Shown: positions 1 to 7,324, numbered from the stretch's first letter. The stretch: DNA of 64,000 bases from Prevotella sp. (GCA_017554105.1 JAFZIY010000016.1:1-64000), one strand, 5' to 3'. The notes: a model not told the origin generated them from the letters alone. Numbers and translations: made by a program.

Positions 1-369
1 GTACAGCCAAATGTAGAGATGTTCCTTGGAGATTATAGGATTATCCTCTACCCTCGTGATGCATTTGAGCAGATGGTCTCAAAGAAGTTCTGGTATCCAG
101 AAGGGGTAAAGGCTGCGAGTGAGCAAGAGCAGAGCAAAGCTTGCTTGAGCTCTGCCGAGCGTGAGCAGGCTCGACCGGAGGTCAATGGAACAATAGAATT
201 GAGCTTCGATGTACCAACTTTCGCCGATGTTGACAAAGAGTATCAGAATGCTCTAAACTGTGGCGCAAAGTCCGTACTTCCTCCAACTACTGAACCATGG
301 GGACAGCGAACTTGCTACGTAGCCGACCCTGATGGGAACCTCATAGAAATAGGATCGTTTGTTGAATAA
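1..369 (+). CDS. VOC (glyoxalase/bleomycin-resistance) family protein, 5'-truncated by window edge
   Basis: The frame is open from base 1, so the gene starts outside the window; 122 residues are visible. The C-terminal half is typical of the vicinal-oxygen-chelate superfamily: ELSFDVPTFADVDKEY, then PWGQRTCYVADPDGNLIEIG, the strand carrying the usual metal-ligand glutamate. VOC proteins are small metal-dependent lyases, dioxygenases or resistance proteins; the substrate cannot be told. Visible residues about 37-60 (bases 109-180) are a Gln/Glu/Ser/Ala-rich stretch between FWYPEG and VNGTIELSF. This stretch is encoded by a palindromic repeat that also occurs in intergenic DNA at 4580-4651, so it looks like an in-frame insertion (see findings). 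The family call is firm; the function is not. Confidence 0.8.
   Translation, partial: VQPNVEMFLGDYRIILYPRDAFEQMVSKKFWYPEGVKAASEQEQSKACLSSAEREQARPEVNGTIELSFDVPTFADVDKEYQNALNCGAKSVLPPTTEPWGQRTCYVADPDGNLIEIGSFVE
109..180 (+). repeat. R1 palindromic repeat, copy 1 (inside VOC gene, in frame)
   Basis: This ~70-bp element has the form GCTGCGAGTGAG...AGAGCAGAGC..GCTCTGCCGAGCGTGAGCAGGCTCGA. Its inner arms GAGCAGAGC and GCTCTGC are inverted. It aligns over its whole length with the reverse complement of 4580-4651 and partly with 848-985. It is a multiple of three long and stop-free, so it stays open within the VOC reading frame. Confidence 0.7.
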
Positions 370-414
370 TAAATTTAGCGTGATGCTATTATCCTGGTTT
401 AAATATTTATCGTC

Positions 415-846
415 ATGGAAATATCAAATTGGTTTAGGGGTTTCGAGAAAGGTATAGCACGGCTCTCTCCAGAGGAGCGGTCTGCATTTTTCTCGGATTG
501 TGGGAAAAACTGTGTAAATGGAGGCACGCTTTCTGTTTACAAGAAACTCTATGAGGATGCCAAAGGGAACATGGATGTGTTCTTTCAAATAGCGAATGAT
601 TTGCCAGGAGTAAAAGGTGAGGTTGTTGAGAAAGGTCATGTTTATCGACTTCTCTTTTTAAAATGCACATGTGAGTTGTGTAAAAAGGGATATGTCACTA
701 CGCCTTTGCTCTGTGAATGTTCACGCCAAAGTGTGATTTATTCGCTGCACAGTTTGTGGAAAGACAAGAACTTTATCGTAACGCTTTGTCATTCCATCTT
801 GGGTGGTGGGACAGATTGCGAAATGAGAATAGAGGTCGATAGATAA
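415..846 (+). CDS. Cysteine-rich hypothetical protein
   Basis: A 143-residue soluble protein with no signal peptide or membrane segment. It carries clustered cysteines: DCGKNC near residue 30, CTCELCKKGY near residue 83, LCECSR near residue 100 and GGGTDCEMRI near the C-terminus. The spacing suggests a metal or Fe-S site, or a Cys-dependent sensor fold. It resembles small DUF6144-type proteins of anaerobes, but I recognise this only loosely and assign no function. It lies 45 bp after the VOC gene on the same strand, so the two may be co-transcribed. Its stop codon directly abuts the R1 repeat copies at 848-985. Confidence 0.65.
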   Translation: MEISNWFRGFEKGIARLSPEERSAFFSDCGKNCVNGGTLSVYKKLYEDAKGNMDVFFQIANDLPGVKGEVVEKGHVYRLLFLKCTCELCKKGYVTTPLLCECSRQSVIYSLHSLWKDKNFIVTLCHSILGGGTDCEMRIEVDR

Positions 847-847
847 A

Positions 848-985
848 TGCCTGGAGCAGCGAGAGCCGCCAAATTTGTTTGGATGGCCGAGTCGTGACAG
901 GCAAAGACAAAGTCAATGAAGCGAATCCCAAACCGATGGAGCAGCGAGAGCAGAGCCGAACTTATTAGAGCTATGCCGAGTCGCG
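848..985 (+). repeat. R1 palindromic repeat, two tandem diverged copies
   Basis: Copy A (about 848-915) and copy B (about 918-1005) share GGAGCAGCGAGAGC, then a variable loop, then GCCGAGTCG(T/C)GACAG followed by a common ...AAAGTCAAT/...ACAGTCAAT tail. They are a tandem duplication of the element also found at 109-180 and 4580-4651. Copy B runs into the 5' end of the next gene and supplies its possible N-terminal extension. Confidence 0.6.
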
Positions 986-1482
986 ACAGTGGAAGACTAA
1001 CAGTCAATCTCCTGTCAGCATCGAGAATTGTATTGTGTCTGCCTTTGCTCTTGATGGATGCAATGACTTTGCCTTTTTGGGTACTTTACCTGATAGCAGG
1101 GTTGACGGATATACTTGACGGTTTCCTGGCAAGGCGATGGGGCGTGGAGAGCAGGTTCGGGGCCAGATTGGATAGTTTGGCAGACTTCGTGTTTGTCTTG
1201 GCAGTAGGATACAAGTTGTTTCTGTGGCTGAAACTACCTGCTGCGCTGTGGATGATGATAGGGCTTATAGCGCTGGTGAAAACAGTCAATGCCATCAGCT
1301 CGTATGTGGTAAGACATAGGATTGAATACTTACACACCAAAGCCAACAAATTGACAGGCTTCCTGCTCTTTATCGGCATGATGACTATCGGGCTGTCATA
1401 CTTCATCCTTGTTGCATGGGTAATTGCTTGCATCGCCCTTTTCGCCGCTATACAGGAAGGGCATTTTATTCGTAGCAATTAA
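973..1482 (+). CDS. CDP-alcohol phosphatidyltransferase family protein
   Basis: An integral membrane enzyme that transfers a phosphatidyl group from CDP-diacylglycerol to an alcohol (phosphatidylglycerol-phosphate or phosphatidylserine synthase type). The full signature D-x2-DG-x2-AR-x8-G-x3-D-x3-D is present as DILDGFLARR...FGARLDSLAD. It is preceded by a hydrophobic helix (LPLLLMDAMTLPFWVLYLIAGL) and followed by three or four more. I place the start at 973 (169 residues). The frame is also open from an ATG at 916, but those 19 extra residues (MKRIPNRWSSESRAELIRA) come from the R1 repeat. The acceptor alcohol cannot be deduced. Confidence 0.85.
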   Translation: MPSRDSGRLTVNLLSASRIVLCLPLLLMDAMTLPFWVLYLIAGLTDILDGFLARRWGVESRFGARLDSLADFVFVLAVGYKLFLWLKLPAALWMMIGLIALVKTVNAISSYVVRHRIEYLHTKANKLTGFLLFIGMMTIGLSYFILVAWVIACIALFAAIQEGHFIRSN

Positions 1483-1508
1483 ACCATTTATCATATAATT
1501 AAGCAGAA

Positions 1509-2039
1509 ATGAATATACTGATTATTTCCGGAAGCCCTCGTAAGGGTGGTAATACTGAATTGTTGGCTGAAGCTTTTGCCAAAGGAGCTGCAGAGCATCA
1601 TCAAGTGGAAATTGTCTCTGTACGTGATTATAAGGTGAACCCGTGTTTGGGATGTAACGCTTGCTTTAAAACAAACGGCATCTGTGCTCAGAAGGATGAC
1701 ATGCCTGTCATCTATGAGAAGATGAGTCAAGCAGATATGCTCGTTATTGCCTCGCTAGTCTATTTCTATGGCCTGAGTGCCCAACTGAAAGCTGTCATCG
1801 ACAGGTTCCATAATCCAATCCGAGATACTTTCCACGTCAAAAAGATGGCACTGCTGCTTGTTGGTGCTGCCTCTCTGCCAGAATTGTTTGATGCTATTCT
1901 GACGGAATATAACCTCTGCTTGAAGTTTTTTAAAATTGAAGATGCAGGCAAGGTACTCGTGAGAGGAGTCAAAGACAAGGGCGATATCAAGGGAACACGC
2001 TTTTTAGATGATGCCTATCAACTGGGCATATCAATATGA
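1509..2039 (+). CDS. NADPH-dependent FMN reductase / flavodoxin-like oxidoreductase
   Basis: This 176-residue flavodoxin-fold protein begins with the FMN phosphate-binding loop ISGSPRKGGNTELL (residues 6-19). It then carries the two-cysteine segment NPCLGCNACFKTNGIC and the YFYGLSAQLKAVIDRF segment typical of the NAD(P)H-dependent FMN reductase (iron-sulfur flavoprotein-like) family. These enzymes reduce quinones, azo compounds or metals, or pass electrons to Fe-S partners. It follows the phosphatidyltransferase by 26 bp and ends 21 bp from a convergent gene. Cytoplasmic; substrate unknown. Confidence 0.88.
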   Translation: MNILIISGSPRKGGNTELLAEAFAKGAAEHHQVEIVSVRDYKVNPCLGCNACFKTNGICAQKDDMPVIYEKMSQADMLVIASLVYFYGLSAQLKAVIDRFHNPIRDTFHVKKMALLLVGAASLPELFDAILTEYNLCLKFFKIEDAGKVLVRGVKDKGDIKGTRFLDDAYQLGISI

Positions 2040-2060
2040 AATCTATTATTCAAATGGGTG

Positions 2061-2537
2061 TCATTCTTTTGGAACGGGTTTTGCCAGTTTCATGGCGTCA
2101 TCGGTGCCAAAGGTTCTTCTGATGACAGTTTCCACATATTTTGTGATGAGTGTCTCGTCGTCAATATGTGTAAAGAGTCTCAGCACTCTTGTTTGATTGA
2201 ACCACACCATTTTCACAGAATCTTTCAGTGTGCGGCTATATCCAGCGATGCTAAGCATACCCCTTTCCTCTGCCAGCTTATCGAAATTCTTGAGACCAAC
2301 TTTGGATTGATTGTAAACATGAGCCAACTCTGTTGATTGCTCGTCAGACATGTCAGCGACGCTAATGCTATCAATGTCTTTTATATCAGCAGTTTCCATA
2401 TAAGCGACATAATCAACCATAGTCTCCCAGCCATATTTCTGTGATGCTAATAGAACATCATATTGTTGCCACAATACAAATCCGACCTTTCCTGACAGAT
2501 GCTTTATCTCTTGTATGTAGCTTATATCGTCTAACAT
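2061..2537 (-). CDS. Hypothetical protein, N-terminus uncertain
   Basis: A 158-residue soluble, mostly helical protein that I do not recognise. The C-terminal part (KMVWFNQTRVLRLFTHIDDE...KYVETVIRRTFGTDDAMKL) looks like a folded conserved domain. The frame stays open upstream of the ATG at 2537 to about 2615 and encodes a Lys-rich stretch. A well-placed ATG at 2601 (36 nt after the promoter CAAAGATA at 2642) is separated from this frame by a run of nine A/T pairs (2590-2598). One base fewer in the run would join them. The gene may therefore be phase-variable, frameshifted, or start at 2537 with a ~100-nt leader. Confidence 0.6.
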   Translation of the reverse strand: MLDDISYIQEIKHLSGKVGFVLWQQYDVLLASQKYGWETMVDYVAYMETADIKDIDSISVADMSDEQSTELAHVYNQSKVGLKNFDKLAEERGMLSIAGYSRTLKDSVKMVWFNQTRVLRLFTHIDDETLITKYVETVIRRTFGTDDAMKLAKPVPKE

Positions 2538-2641
2538 AGGCTCTGTTGCTTGTGCAAAATTCTCTTTTTGCTTTTTCTTTTTACGCTTGAAAAAAAAACA
2601 TAAGTATATTTTCTCTTAATAAACAATTCTAAATGCCGATG

Positions 2642-2649
2642 CAAAGATA
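2642..2649 (-). promoter_or_regulatory. Bacteroidetes -7 element for the leftward gene at 2537
   Basis: CAAAGATA, read on the minus strand as TATCTTTG, matches the Bacteroidetes TAnnTTTG element. It is divergent from the promoter at 2693-2700. Confidence 0.6.
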
Positions 2650-2692
2650 GTCATTTCTTCCAAATTTGTTTTCATTATTTACCAAGATTTTG

Positions 2693-2700
2693 TATATTTG
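2693..2700 (+). promoter_or_regulatory. Bacteroidetes -7 element for the hydroxyacid dehydrogenase
   Basis: TATATTTG followed by GCAGCAC, 21 bp before the ATG at 2722. It matches TAnnTTTG. Confidence 0.6.
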
Positions 2701-2721
2701 CAGCACATATAGATTGTGGCG

Positions 2722-3675
2722 ATGAAGATAGTTATACTTGACGGATATACTGCCACACAGAATGACTTGTCGTGGAAGTCTATTGAGTCTCTGGGTGATG
2801 TTACGGTGTTCGACCGCACATGTCCTGAGGACATTGTCGGCAGATGTCAGGATGCTGAGGCCGTGCTGACGAATAAAGTAGTAATGTCGGAAGAAGTTAT
2901 CAGTTGCCTGCCAAGCCTGAGATATATCGGTGTCCTTGCCACGGGGTATAATGTCGTTGACTTGGCAGCAGCGCATAAACGTGGGATAACCGTTACCAAT
3001 ATCCCTTCATACAGCACGAATAGTGTTGCTCAGATGGTTTTCGCGCACGTGCTGAATGCTACTATGCGTGTAGGTCATTATGCTGATGAGAATCGCAAAG
3101 GCAGATGGTCTCGCTCGGATGATTTCTGTTGGATGGACTCTCCTGTAACGGAACTATATGGGAAGGCCCTTGGCGTTGTTGGACTTGGCAACATAGGAAG
3201 TGCCGTTGCACGAATAGCCGATGCGTTTGGTATGAAAGTGTTGGCTCAGACATCCAAAAATCAGGATCAACTGCCTTTATATATAAATAAGGTGTTGTTT
3301 GATGAACTGCTTGAACAGTCGGACATTATTACCCTGCATTGTCCTCTTACGAACGAAACACGTGAAATAATATGTGCTGATAGCATAAGGAAGATGAAAA
3401 AGGGGGTAATAGTGGTGAACACGGGGCGTGGTCCTTTGATAAACGAGCAGGATATGGCTGAGGCACTGGAGGAGGGCAAGGTAGGTGCATTCTGTGCAGA
3501 TGTCCTTTCTGCGGAACCTCCATCGGCAGACAATCCATTGCTTACTTGCGAGAATGCCTTTGTCACTCCACATATCGCATGGGCATCTAAGGAAGCACGT
3601 GCGCGACTGATAGACATCGCAGTCGAGAATCTCAGAGCTTTCATTTCAGGAAAGCCACAGAATGTGATAATATAG
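2722..3675 (+). CDS. D-2-hydroxyacid dehydrogenase (glycerate dehydrogenase-like)
   Basis: This 317-residue NAD(P)-dependent enzyme reduces 2-keto acids to D-2-hydroxy acids. It has the N-terminal substrate domain with VLATGYNVVDLAAAHKRGI, the Rossmann motif VVGLGNIGSAVARIADAFG (about residues 150-170) and the catalytic Arg in NTGRGPLI. The Asp/Glu-containing FCADVLSAEPP segment and the catalytic His in PHIAWAS follow near residue 285. The overall pattern is closest to glycerate dehydrogenase/hydroxypyruvate reductase, but the substrate is an inference. A GTG six bases upstream could also start translation; I prefer the ATG. It has its own promoter and is followed 23 bp later by a small secreted or anchored protein. 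Confidence 0.88.
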   Translation: MKIVILDGYTATQNDLSWKSIESLGDVTVFDRTCPEDIVGRCQDAEAVLTNKVVMSEEVISCLPSLRYIGVLATGYNVVDLAAAHKRGITVTNIPSYSTNSVAQMVFAHVLNATMRVGHYADENRKGRWSRSDDFCWMDSPVTELYGKALGVVGLGNIGSAVARIADAFGMKVLAQTSKNQDQLPLYINKVLFDELLEQSDIITLHCPLTNETREIICADSIRKMKKGVIVVNTGRGPLINEQDMAEALEEGKVGAFCADVLSAEPPSADNPLLTCENAFVTPHIAWASKEARARLIDIAVENLRAFISGKPQNVII

Positions 3676-3698
3676 TAATCTAAACAAAATATAAGCTT

Positions 3699-4073
3699 AT
3701 GAAAAAGTTCCTCGTTTTTTTGCTGTTTGTAATAATATTAGTTGGAGGACTCGTTTTCACATGTCCTACAAAGCAGCAGCATGTCGATGCTGTGATGAAT
3801 GAGGTAAATGGACTTGTTGGCGATGCTGCCTCTGATATTGGTATTGATACTGACTCAGGTTGGGGAGTGGTTGGCAAGATGGCTATTGGCTCGCTTGCAC
3901 AGAACTACCTTGAATCGCAGTTGTATTACAACAATTACTTTGTGTTCAGTACCTGCCAGATTACGTTCAACGGAAAGACCTCAACAACATCTATAGGTGT
4001 CTTTAACCATGTCTTTACCACAAGCAAAGAAGAGATGAAGAAGAAAATCTTCAGTCTCGACTTCATAAAGTGA
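3699..4073 (+). CDS. Small membrane-anchored or secreted protein, DUF4359-like
   Basis: A 124-residue protein with an N-terminal hydrophobic segment (FLVFLLFVIILVGGLVFTC, residues 4-22) followed by a CPTKQQHVDAV segment. That layout resembles the DUF4359 family, in which a single N-terminal helix precedes a short NPS/CPT-containing motif and a beta-rich tail (NNYFVFSTCQITFNGKTSTTSIGVFNHVF). It may be a signal anchor or a secreted protein. No known function. It ends 3 bp from the convergent exbD gene, and no terminator is evident in the gap. Confidence 0.65.
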   Translation: MKKFLVFLLFVIILVGGLVFTCPTKQQHVDAVMNEVNGLVGDAASDIGIDTDSGWGVVGKMAIGSLAQNYLESQLYYNNYFVFSTCQITFNGKTSTTSIGVFNHVFTTSKEEMKKKIFSLDFIK

Positions 4074-4076
4074 GGT

Positions 4077-4550
4077 TTATTTGTTTTTCTGGTTACTTTC
4101 TTGCTCCGCAGAATAACTTATGCGGAGCGCATTTGCGCGGCGTAGTGCCTGCTTCACATCGATGATGGTTCCCATGTCGGCATTGCGGTCAGCCTTGAGA
4201 TTGACAATCATTTGTTGTCTGTCTTCAGGCATCATGCGACTTCGTTCATCAGTAACGTAGTCGGTAATTTCGTCGGGTGTGACATATTTGTCGTTCATCT
4301 GCACTTTCACAGCCGTTCCCTCTTTCTTTTGCAGTTGCTCCAAGGGCTTACCGATGTATATGTATGTTGCGGCCGATTTCTTTGTCAGTTTCTGCAGTTC
4401 TGTTCCTTGTGGAATGCGATATTCCAACTTCGGTGCATCGTGACGTATGTGTGTCACGATCATGAAGAAGAATAGTACGGTGAAAATCAGGTCTGGCAGC
4501 GATGCTGTGTTCAGTCCTGGCACCATTTTCTTTCTTTGAACTCTGAACAT
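4077..4550 (-). CDS. exbD: ExbD/TolR family biopolymer transport protein (second copy)
   Basis: A 157-residue inner-membrane protein of the proton-driven ExbB-ExbD motor that energises TonB-dependent outer-membrane transport. It has a short cytosolic N-terminus (MFRVQRKKMVPGLN), one membrane helix containing the conserved proton-carrying Asp (ASLPDLIFTVLFFFMIVTH, about residues 17-35) and a periplasmic domain ending in VNLKADRNADMGTIIDVKQALR. It is the last gene of the leftward exbB operon, 110 bp after the first exbD. An R1 repeat copy and an AT-rich degenerate repeat occupy the gap. Two exbD paralogues per motor are usual in Bacteroidetes. Confidence 0.9.
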   Translation of the reverse strand: MFRVQRKKMVPGLNTASLPDLIFTVLFFFMIVTHIRHDAPKLEYRIPQGTELQKLTKKSAATYIYIGKPLEQLQKKEGTAVKVQMNDKYVTPDEITDYVTDERSRMMPEDRQQMIVNLKADRNADMGTIIDVKQALRRANALRISYSAEQESNQKNK

Positions 4551-4578
4551 TGAACTCTAAACTTTAATCTTTAATCTT
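4535..4578. repeat. Degenerate 7-9 bp AT-rich repeat ahead of exbD
   Basis: Loose tandem units of the type TTGAACTCT/TTAATCTT (GAACTCTGAACATTGAACTC, then TTTAATCTTTAATCTTTGAT). Comparable degenerate repeats precede other start codons in this window. Confidence 0.4.
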
Positions 4579-4579
4579 T

Positions 4580-4651
4580 GATGCTGCGCATCGAGCCTGC
4601 TCACACTCGGCAATGCTCAAACGAGTTCGGCATTGCTCTCGCTCAATCGCA
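4580..4651 (-). repeat. R1 palindromic repeat, intergenic copy
   Basis: The reverse complement reads GCTGCGATTGAGCGAGAGCA...GAGCATTGCCGAGTGTGAGCAGGCTCGATG. It aligns end to end with bases 111-180 inside the VOC gene. It lies between the two exbD genes. Confidence 0.7.
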
Positions 4652-4660
4652 GCCTTGAAC

Positions 4661-5176
4661 TCATTTACCTCCATATCCTTCTGCGATACGCTGCGGATAG
4701 AGTTCCCTTAGCCGTTCCCGCTGTTCTTTTGTGCATTCCTCATAGGAATGGTGGTAGTATTGTCGTGCGGCTCGGTCACGCAGAATGTGGTATGCCGCCA
4801 CTATCTCGTTCTGAATCTTGAAATAGGTGTCGTAGGAAGCATCGCGATGAGTCTTAAGTGAGATTATATGATGCTCCCGGTCACTACTCTTTGCGATGAA
4901 GTCGATGACGTGTTGTCGCAGTTGTTTTACGGACGATGGCTTCTCGTCAACTATTAGTTGGTTGTTTTCCTTGAGTTCCAGTTGAAGTATATTCTCTTTG
5001 TTTACGTCTATTGTCGTCTCTTCTTGGTTGTCCATCGGCGGCAACTGTCTCTGCAGTCCCTTGTCGGCATCCATCGATGTCGTGACGAGGAACAGGATTA
5101 GCAGCATGAATGATATGTCTGCTGTTGCTGTCGTGTTAAGCGAGGGTACCTCGCGCTTCCTCCTGAAGAGATTCAT
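4661..5176 (-). CDS. exbD: ExbD/TolR family biopolymer transport protein (first copy)
   Basis: 171 residues. Cytosolic MNLFRRKREVPSLN is followed by the membrane helix TTATADISFMLLILFLVTTS (about residues 15-34) with the essential Asp. A long periplasmic region with QLELKENNQLIVDEKPSS and HIISLKTHRDASYDTYFKIQNEIVAAY matches ExbD. An extra C-terminal tail of about 40 charged residues (SYEECTKEQRERLRELYPQR) is typical of Bacteroidales ExbD1. It works with ExbB at 5739 and the second ExbD at 4077 as a TonB-energising motor. Confidence 0.9.
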   Translation of the reverse strand: MNLFRRKREVPSLNTTATADISFMLLILFLVTTSMDADKGLQRQLPPMDNQEETTIDVNKENILQLELKENNQLIVDEKPSSVKQLRQHVIDFIAKSSDREHHIISLKTHRDASYDTYFKIQNEIVAAYHILRDRAARQYYHHSYEECTKEQRERLRELYPQRIAEGYGGK

Positions 5177-5241
5177 TTATTGGTCGTTTGGTTGTCTGGG
5201 GAGTTGGTGGTTTATTTTATAATTCTGTAATTATATAATGC

Positions 5242-5709
5242 TTAATGTTTAATTGACGAGTATGCCACTGCTGCTATAGCCAAAACGAGCATAGCGATGG
5301 CAGTGAAGATGAACATGTCTGCCGTCTTCAGCCATAGCGTCTGAGTGTATTGCTCACCGTTGATGACCATTTGTGCAGATGACCCGAAGAGGAATGTCAG
5401 TATGAGCAATGCCACTACGCCACCGGAAATGATGTATGCTATTCGTGCCGCTGGTACATTGTTAACCACCGCGGCACTCTTGTTGCGGTTGCGGTATGCC
5501 ATCACGAGTGAAAAAATGGTAAGTGCCAGCGTGCCTATGATGAGCAAGTAGGAAAGTATTATAATGAGGTTTGTCAGTCGTGGAGCATTGAATGCGGGAT
5601 TTTCCTCATAGGGATTGTCATACCCGATGAGAAAGAATGCACAGAATACCACGGCAATGATTCCGACTAACACCATAAGGATGCGGGCAGATAGACGTTG
5701 GGTGCTCAT
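5242..5709 (-). CDS. Conserved four-helix membrane protein in the exb operon
   Basis: A 155-residue integral membrane protein with four predicted helices: residues about 10-28, 48-70, 88-110 and 130-150 (for example [21 protein letters not shown] and [22 protein letters not shown]). A hydrophilic [17 protein letters not shown] loop lies after helix 1. It sits between exbB (29 bp upstream) and exbD (65 bp downstream), so it is almost certainly co-expressed with the motor. I know no function for this family; a structural or assembly partner of ExbB-ExbD is the natural inference. Confidence 0.75.
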   Translation of the reverse strand: MSTQRLSARILMVLVGIIAVVFCAFFLIGYDNPYEENPAFNAPRLTNLIIILSYLLIIGTLALTIFSLVMAYRNRNKSAAVVNNVPAARIAYIISGGVVALLILTFLFGSSAQMVINGEQYTQTLWLKTADMFIFTAIAMLVLAIAAVAYSSIKH

Positions 5710-5713
5710 AATA

Positions 5714-5738
5714 CTGTTTACGGTTTACAGTTTACGGT
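5714..5738. repeat. Short GTTTACG-type tandem repeat
   Basis: Three imperfect units GTTTACGGTTTACAGTTTACGGTTTA lie in the exbB-membrane protein spacer, directly upstream of the start codon at 5709. Confidence 0.45.
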
Positions 5739-6548
5739 TTAGTGTTTGTTGTTCTTCAACTTGTACTTCATGATGATGTCCAGCATCGTTATTGCCGACT
5801 CCTCCATCTGACTCACGAGATGTTCAATCTTTGAAAGGATATAGTTGTAGAACACTTGCAGTATGAGTGCCACGATGATACCGAAGATGGTTGTGATAAG
5901 TGCCACCTTCATACCGGCAGCCACAATCGTGGCGTTAAGGTCGCCAGCCATCTGTATCTGGTCGAATGCCATCACCATACCTATCACGGTGCCGAGGAAG
6001 CCCAGCGACGGTGCGATGGCTATGAAGAGGGTTATCCATGAGCACCCTTTCTCAAGGTTTGCCGACTGTACCGAGCCATAGGACACTATGGAACGCTCAA
6101 TCTCTTCGATGCTGTCGTCGATGCGCATCAGTCCCTGATAGCAAATGGATGCAACAGGTCCACGAGTGTTCCGGCACAGTTCTTTTGCTCCGTCTATGTT
6201 ACCTTCCTCCACCAGTTTGTCGATGTCTGCCATCATCTTTTTGGCATTGATGTGGCTAAGGCTGAGGTATATGATTCTTTCGATACAGAATGCCAATCCC
6301 AGGACAAGAGCCAAAGCAACGAGAGCCATGAACCCCGCATTACCTTCAATGAACTTCTTTTTCAGTTGCTGGTGAAGCGATTGTGGTTGTGCCGCCACTT
6401 CCGCGTAGTCGCTATCCACACCTATCATCAACTGCTCGTTTGCCAGTGAGTCGAGTCGGTCGGTGATTGCCATGCTGTCTGTCTGTGCCATGCTTACCGT
6501 AAACGAGAGCGTGAGCATCATCAGTACAATCTTAATTCTTCTTGACAT
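5739..6548 (-). CDS. exbB: ExbB/TolQ/MotA family proton channel protein
   Basis: 269 residues. There is an N-terminal signal-like segment (IKIVLMMLTLSFTVSMAQ) and a periplasmic linker. Membrane helix 1 follows (FMALVALALVLGLAFCIERII, about residues 74-94), then a cytosolic loop with RGPVASICYQGLMR. The hallmark pair of helices comes next: WITLFIAIAPSLGFLGTVIGMVMAFDQI and GMKVALITTIFGIIVALILQVFYNYI. This is the ExbB proton-channel subunit and the first gene of the leftward operon. Its promoter is probably the TACCTTTG element at 6598-6605 (minus strand). Confidence 0.93.
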   Translation of the reverse strand: MSRRIKIVLMMLTLSFTVSMAQTDSMAITDRLDSLANEQLMIGVDSDYAEVAAQPQSLHQQLKKKFIEGNAGFMALVALALVLGLAFCIERIIYLSLSHINAKKMMADIDKLVEEGNIDGAKELCRNTRGPVASICYQGLMRIDDSIEEIERSIVSYGSVQSANLEKGCSWITLFIAIAPSLGFLGTVIGMVMAFDQIQMAGDLNATIVAAGMKVALITTIFGIIVALILQVFYNYILSKIEHLVSQMEESAITMLDIIMKYKLKNNKH

Positions 6549-6597
6549 ATTTTGCTTAATGTTTTATGCTTAGGTCTTAGTCTTACCTTATTTGTTG

Positions 6598-6605
6598 CAA
6601 AGGTA
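6598..6605 (-). promoter_or_regulatory. -7 element for the exbB operon
   Basis: CAAAGGTA, read on the minus strand as TACCTTTG, 50 bp upstream of the exbB start. Confidence 0.6.
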
Positions 6606-6796
6606 GTGTAATTCGTTGGGAATACAAAAACATTTAATTCTTTTTTATTTTATTGCACACTTACTCATATTTTACATAGTAACAATTTCCATTATTATTG
6701 GCCTCTTTTTGTTATAAAAATTATAAATATCCCTCTTTTTTATGATAAAACGATAAAAACTTGGACTAAAACGCTTGTAAAACCGAATATTATTTT

Positions 6797-6804
6797 TATC
6801 TTTG
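6797..6804 (+). promoter_or_regulatory. Promoter of the Lrp-type regulator
   Basis: TATCTTTG -7 element with TTG 19 bp upstream (6775-6777), a good Bacteroidetes sigma-ABfr promoter, 23 bp before the ATG. Confidence 0.65.
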
Positions 6805-6826
6805 TCGAAATTTAATAGAAAACGAA

Positions 6827-7312
6827 ATGGGACATCACAGTTTAGATTCATTAGACAAGAAGATTCTGCGCATGATAGCAGATGATGCGCGCGTGCCTTT
6901 CCTTGAAGTGGCGAGAACATGTAATGTTAGTGGCGCTGCGATACATCAGCGCATTCAGAAACTCACTAATCTTGGTGTGATAAAGGGCTCACAGTTTATT
7001 ATCGACCCCGAGAAGATTGGCTATGAGACATGTGCATATATCGGACTTAACCTTCGTACACCAGAGACTTTCGATGAGGTGGTTTCTGAATTGGAGAAGA
7101 TACCTGAGATTGTGGAGTGTCATTACACCACAGGCGATTATGACATGTTCATAAAGATATATGCTTTAAACAACCATCATCTGCTGAATATAATCCACGA
7201 CAAACTGCAGCCGCTTGGCCTTGCACGTAGTGAGACAATCATATCGTTCAACACTGCCTTCGACCGTCAACTCCCAGTGGTTGATATTCCGATAGTGGAA
7301 GACGAGGAATAA
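6827..7312 (+). CDS. Lrp/AsnC family transcriptional regulator
   Basis: A 161-residue regulator with an N-terminal winged helix-turn-helix (LDSLDKKILRMIADDARVPF, then VARTCNVSGAAIHQRIQKLTNLGVIKG, residues 5-52). A C-terminal RAM/AsnC effector domain follows (ETCAYIGLNLRTPETFDEVV, ...VECHYTTGDYDMFIKIYALNNHHLLNII). Lrp-family proteins bind amino acids in the RAM domain and control amino-acid metabolism or transport. The neighbours do not reveal a target. The short 5' leader and own promoter suggest a single-gene unit, closed by the terminator at 7325-7357. Confidence 0.92.
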   Translation: MGHHSLDSLDKKILRMIADDARVPFLEVARTCNVSGAAIHQRIQKLTNLGVIKGSQFIIDPEKIGYETCAYIGLNLRTPETFDEVVSELEKIPEIVECHYTTGDYDMFIKIYALNNHHLLNIIHDKLQPLGLARSETIISFNTAFDRQLPVVDIPIVEDEE

Positions 7313-7324
7313 GATAAGAACAAT

